From Flavobacteriales bacterium UBA6049 (GTDB lineage: Bacteria > Bacteroidota > Bacteroidia > Flavobacteriales_G > Salibacteraceae): 64,000 bases of DNA. The position numbers and the translations under genes are program-made. The stretch spans positions 5,662-69,661 of the forward strand of contig DIYR01000215.1 of the NCBI GenBank assembly GCA_002429085.1, written 5' to 3'. The notes under the pieces were generated by a model that worked only from the letters and a program-made list of their open reading frames with translations, had not been told where the DNA came from and searched no databases. Positions 61,501-64,000 of this stretch are shown in pieces; position 1 is the stretch's first letter, and every line of letters starts with the position of its first letter.

Positions 61501-63744
61501 TGTATCCAATACATTAGGAGCATAATACACCCTTCTGGTATCTTCAGAGTGAGATGTAAACCCACTAACCGATAACCACGTTTTTATTTCTCCATTTGCT
61601 CCGGTGCTGGCCTCAATATCTGTAATGTGCCCCCAGTTAATTAGCTTTGTAGTATCGTTTAATCTTGGTGTAATGGTTTCCCATGTTTGGCCGCCATCTG
61701 TAGTCAAATACAACTCATCATTGATCGCCTCATTTTTTACGGAGAAAAGAATAACATCGCTACTGATTGCCTTAATGGCTGTAATGGCATCGTCAAACAA
61801 CCCTAGTGAAGTACTCAAATTGGTTGGTAAAGCTGATCCAGAACTGTAGTCTACTTTCATCAACTTCCATTTGTGGTTATCTTCAATGCGCGTTGTGAAG
61901 ACAATGTGCTCATTATCTGGATCTGGCGCTATTGGCGCATCAAATATTTTCCAGCCTTTTGTATCCCAATCATCTGCCCTTGCATAGAAAGGGTTTGAAC
62001 TAAAATCATCTGCTCTATAGTGCAAATTTTGATTGACTGCAAACCAATAATCATGGTCATCCGAATCACTGATTTCGCAAGCGCCACCATCTCCTCCACT
62101 CATGTGAGTCCAACTATTCCCAGAATTTCCGTACCTCATAGTTCCATTATCTTGGGTTCCTGCAATTATTCTATTTCCAAATTTGGACACATCAGCAAAG
62201 TACATTTGGGTAATGGATAGGCCATTCCAAGGCATATCAGCTACCGAAGAACTAGAAGATGAAGAAGGAAAATATGAGGCTGTACTAAGTCCTCCATCGT
62301 GCGCTATGTAAAATGTTTCGTTTCCTGTAGCTTGATCTACAAATACAGTTGATTCTCTTGGATCATCGTGTCTGCTACCACTAAACGAATTCCAAGTAGC
62401 ACCGCCATTAGTAGAGTAGAAATTCTGCCCCCCATATAAGGTAGACAAATACAAACGGTTAGAATTAACAGGAGAAACTTCTAGGACAGTATGTCCCCAA
62501 CCATGCCTTCCACTTATATTTAATGAAGATAAATTGGAATTCATTACCGTCCAAACCCAAGAACCGGCCACTTTGGTAGCTTTCAAAAAAGCAAAGCGAT
62601 ATGTAAGTGTAGCTCCACTGCCACTTAGTTCTAGAATTTTAGAAAACGCATAAATGCTATTAGACGTTCCACTTTGGGGTATGGCAATTTTGGTATATGC
62701 TGTTGCAAAGCTTACAGTAGAAGAATTTACTGGAGTAAATAAAGTATTCGGATCGAAATGGATATTGGTCATGTCACTGTTGGGAGATGAAAAGTTCTGC
62801 TCGTGAAATATTCCGTTACCAGCATCAATAACCAATTGAGGTACTGTTTCATTTGTAAAATGAATGGTATTGAAAGTCCCAGTAGAATCAGATATATGGT
62901 TCGAATTGGTTAATGGGTTCCAACTATCACCATGATTATTCGAAACATAGAGTATCTCTCCACCTATTGCATATACTTTTCCATTGATAGTTGGGTGATA
63001 CAAAATACCCCCTAAAGGCCTAGAAAAGTCGCTGCCTTGTGGTATTACATATTGGATTGGACCTATGGAATAACTAAACGTATCGCTCAACCTATTCCAT
63101 GTAGCACCACCATCAGTAGATTTAAAGGCGCCTAACCCCCCACCATTGCTACGGCCTAAAATCCGTTCATCAAAACCAGCTCCAGAGCAAGCCAAAAGCC
63201 TGTTGGGGTTTTGAGGGTCTCTTGTAATAGACTTAAATTCTAAAAATGGAATTTTGAAATTAGACGTACCATTCGTCCAATTTTGCCCGCCATTGGTTGT
63301 TCGCCACAAGCCACCAGATCTGCTGGCGATAATAACATCTTGTTGATTGGTAGGGTTAACAGATACTGCATCTATTCTTCCTATTCCATTATTGCCAATC
63401 ACATTAGAAACAGGCCCTAAGGGTTGCCAATTTGCATTTCCATCCCCACAATAATAGAGGCCATCATCATCATTCGCTCTTTTCTGAGCAAAGGTGAGCA
63501 AGGTTTTGTTTGCATCTATATAATGTTTGTTCGCATGATACCAGCGTGCAAAGTGTTTAGTAAAGCTTTTTTCTTCATCCGTCATTTTTTCTGGATCAAG
63601 ATTTCGGTAATACTTATCTGCTTCGGTTTCTAGCACAGAAAAGTTAGGAAATGGTTTGTTTAGCTCCTGCACCATTTCTGCTGATTGGGTGTGCCCCAAT
63701 AACCCATAGCAACACAGTGCTATAGAGAGTAAGATTTTTTTCAT
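58585..63744 (-). CDS. Large T9SS surface protein with BNR propeller and beta-helix domains
   Basis: The 1719-residue protein begins with a signal peptide (MKKILLSIALCCYGLLGHTQ). Residues about 100-820 hold many sialidase/BNR-type blades (GLWRTTNGGQNWTNG, FKSTDGGATWNRL, YLTTDGGQTWETITP) of a VPS10/sortilin-like propeller. Residues about 855-1180 form a right-handed parallel beta-helix (GGELTIENAQINLAKDVMIR, LEIENSTIEYAREAVRLHG). A helical region follows near 1330-1600, then a C-terminal T9SS type A domain from about 1638 (FNIFPNPTKEYATISWN to GVYELLFYIQGNK). No sialidase Arg triad or Asp box catalysis is evident, so it is more likely structural or adhesive. Confidence 0.92.
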   Translation of the reverse strand: MKKILLSIALCCYGLLGHTQSAEMVQELNKPFPNFSVLETEADKYYRNLDPEKMTDEEKSFTKHFARWYHANKHYIDANKTLLTFAQKRANDDDGLYYCGDGNANWQPLGPVSNVIGNNGIGRIDAVSVNPTNQQDVIIASRSGGLWRTTNGGQNWTNGTSNFKIPFLEFKSITRDPQNPNRLLACSGAGFDERILGRSNGGGLGAFKSTDGGATWNRLSDTFSYSIGPIQYVIPQGSDFSRPLGGILYHPTINGKVYAIGGEILYVSNNHGDSWNPLTNSNHISDSTGTFNTIHFTNETVPQLVIDAGNGIFHEQNFSSPNSDMTNIHFDPNTLFTPVNSSTVSFATAYTKIAIPQSGTSNSIYAFSKILELSGSGATLTYRFAFLKATKVAGSWVWTVMNSNLSSLNISGRHGWGHTVLEVSPVNSNRLYLSTLYGGQNFYSTNGGATWNSFSGSRHDDPRESTVFVDQATGNETFYIAHDGGLSTASYFPSSSSSSSVADMPWNGLSITQMYFADVSKFGNRIIAGTQDNGTMRYGNSGNSWTHMSGGDGGACEISDSDDHDYWFAVNQNLHYRADDFSSNPFYARADDWDTKGWKIFDAPIAPDPDNEHIVFTTRIEDNHKWKLMKVDYSSGSALPTNLSTSLGLFDDAITAIKAISSDVILFSVKNEAINDELYLTTDGGQTWETITPRLNDTTKLINWGHITDIEASTGANGEIKTWLSVSGFTSHSEDTRRVYYAPNVLDTQIAWTPDDDGLPDLPVLSIEKQSGYDDIVYAATPGGVFYKSRFMSEWECFSDGLVAMAPKNLRINECQGKLFLATYTNGLWSTDLVENTQNSQTYSAITGTETWDSDRAILEGVTVHTGGELTIENAQINLAKDVMIRVLRGGKLIIKNSTLTNGCNELWGGIAVSGTSENAPGQTTLPTQFWNSNGLSLNEVGILEIENSTIEYAREAVRLHGVDPNGNTMWNHVGGVVQAQNAVFRNNKRCVEFLSYKNHYPSWFPSSLAGKPAPNRSYFSNCEFVYDAPLPEGAIPGAMITMNEVKGVRVLGCDFKDEQSTSPTVHGIHTVDADFAVNDICLSYPTPCSSNKSSSFQNLRQGVTAITTHPSGYHVNVENSEFIGCRSGVVVDGHNHAIITKNTIEAGDDWPTIFGIYVRNATNYKIEENLIRGRSVGNRHFTYGMVIGDSGGDRNETYKNDVAYTYQGLVAFDRNYDDQFEYAGFAPMCDKYNHMVNDYFNTGNLGAAKYAGSPVRDAGNEFHTQGNSEHIEFDDNTNLNLNYYHWGNTLPKKPTTTIGVNTFDIRDDNDPDKMNKCLSQQFHDDGKSGKRQLKASDVGGKKSDFSQHKNNYLQLLATYNSLLDGGDRALIESAIQNASSPTALQLKQELLDNSPLSADVVFLLIEENTLPNALLYEVLLANKHLAKNGELMEMLATKSNPMPSYMINLLLGHEQDETLVDNLLAEIGMAYGKARTVQHEIIETYAADSVIEFDSLLAWSNKMGTYYERMDVAGLKLDYTSFGAGLNDVSVITEQMVLTEDQSVEQDRVHDYLANSYGTYLESKGADGITVSEGFKASLLNRYNEEGGRSGGYARNLYLMLNGMLYEPELLETASSGKKATARQTHVQNEQAVEVFNIFPNPTKEYATISWNAASAIEGEKYVELYSIKGKLLMQKQLGTAAEGQQIIELTNLATGVYELLFYIQGNKVETQTLYVVQ

Positions 63745-63805
63745 GATGTTAAATAGGTTATCTATGTAATTAGGAAGGTTACGATGTAAAGTGCTCAGTA
63801 TGTAT

Positions 63806-64000
63806 TTAGTGTTTTAAGATTTTGGCATAGCTCGTATTGGCTTTGAGCCAATATACTCCGCTTGCTAGGTTTGAGAGGTTGATACGGTTTTCGCCTATAG
63901 TGCCGTTATAGTGTTTTAGTATGCGGCCATCTAGGCTGTGTAGCAGTAGTTCTTGCTCTTCTTCTAAAGTTACGATCAGTTCGCCTTGAGTAGGGTTAGG
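63806..64000 (-). CDS. T9SS cargo protein, C-terminal sorting domain only (5' end outside window)
   Basis: A frame open to the window edge ends at a TAA (63806-63808). The visible 64 residues are a T9SS type A sorting domain: PNPTQGELIVTL at the start, LLHSLDGRILKHYNG, then LSNLASGVYWLKANTSYAKIL. The rest of the gene lies beyond the window. It is the third T9SS cargo gene in a row on the minus strand, 61 bases upstream of the 1719-residue gene. Confidence 0.85.
   Translation of the reverse strand, partial: PNPTQGELIVTLEEEQELLLHSLDGRILKHYNGTIGENRINLSNLASGVYWLKANTSYAKILKH

Overview
The window looks like a stretch of chromosome from a marine-type Flavobacteriales bacterium (Bacteroidota). The evidence is genus-independent. 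Proteins carry type IX secretion (T9SS) C-terminal sorting domains, there is a MurF-alanine racemase fusion, a DAHP synthase-chorismate mutase fusion and the ftsX-DUF3098-uppP-truB-queA gene order. The DNA is AT-rich, Shine-Dalgarno sites are absent, and promoters match the Bacteroidota -7 box TAnnTTTG. Almost all of the window is ordinary core chromosome. No rRNA, tRNA, CRISPR array, prophage or insertion sequence was seen, and no gap between genes exceeds 300 bases.

Layout. 1-3.8 kb: the end of an MscS channel, then an ECF sigma factor overlapping a protein that appears to span both membranes (cytoplasmic duplicated motif, one inner-membrane helix, periplasmic linker, outer-membrane barrel), then a PKD lipoprotein. 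This resembles the dual membrane-spanning anti-sigma systems of Bacteroides. 3.8-14 kb: recJ, a DUF819 membrane protein, a probable small RNA, DAHP synthase/chorismate mutase, two oxidoreductases, a glycerophosphodiesterase lipoprotein, a small regulator/membrane-protein pair with palindromic operators, an M23 peptidase and a tryptophan dioxygenase family protein. 14-20 kb: a DUF2975/XRE pair, a long-chain acyl-CoA ligase, DUF3108, rsmI and two conserved hypotheticals. 20-30.4 kb: tdk, murF-alr and two glycosyltransferases facing a Wzy/WaaL-type ligase, a C-terminal processing protease, rnpA, hemD and DUF4271.

30.4-42.2 kb: a glutaryl-CoA dehydrogenase-like enzyme, an isolated gene with uracil-DNA-glycosylase-like motifs, a long-chain prenyl synthase followed by an unlisted 37-residue membrane protein, rlmN, the queA-truB-uppP-DUF3098-ftsX operon, leuS, an unlisted 50-residue protein and a Spy-like periplasmic protein. 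42.2-52 kb: 2-oxoglutarate dehydrogenase E2 and E1, a TIGR01777 epimerase-like protein, a short-chain prenyl synthase, rmlA and an MMPL/RND exporter, then a radical SAM/SPASM protein. 53-56.8 kb: a Crp/Fnr regulator, two palindromes and an operon of two tautomerase-fold proteins, an SDR and an aldehyde dehydrogenase. 56.8-64 kb: a REP-like inverted repeat and three consecutive T9SS cargo genes, one encoding 1719 residues (BNR propeller plus beta-helix).

The most interesting items are the sigma/dual-membrane anti-sigma operon, the small RNA at 6.6 kb with a full promoter and terminator, the two small proteins, the regulator-palindrome pairs and the candidate leaderless promoters.
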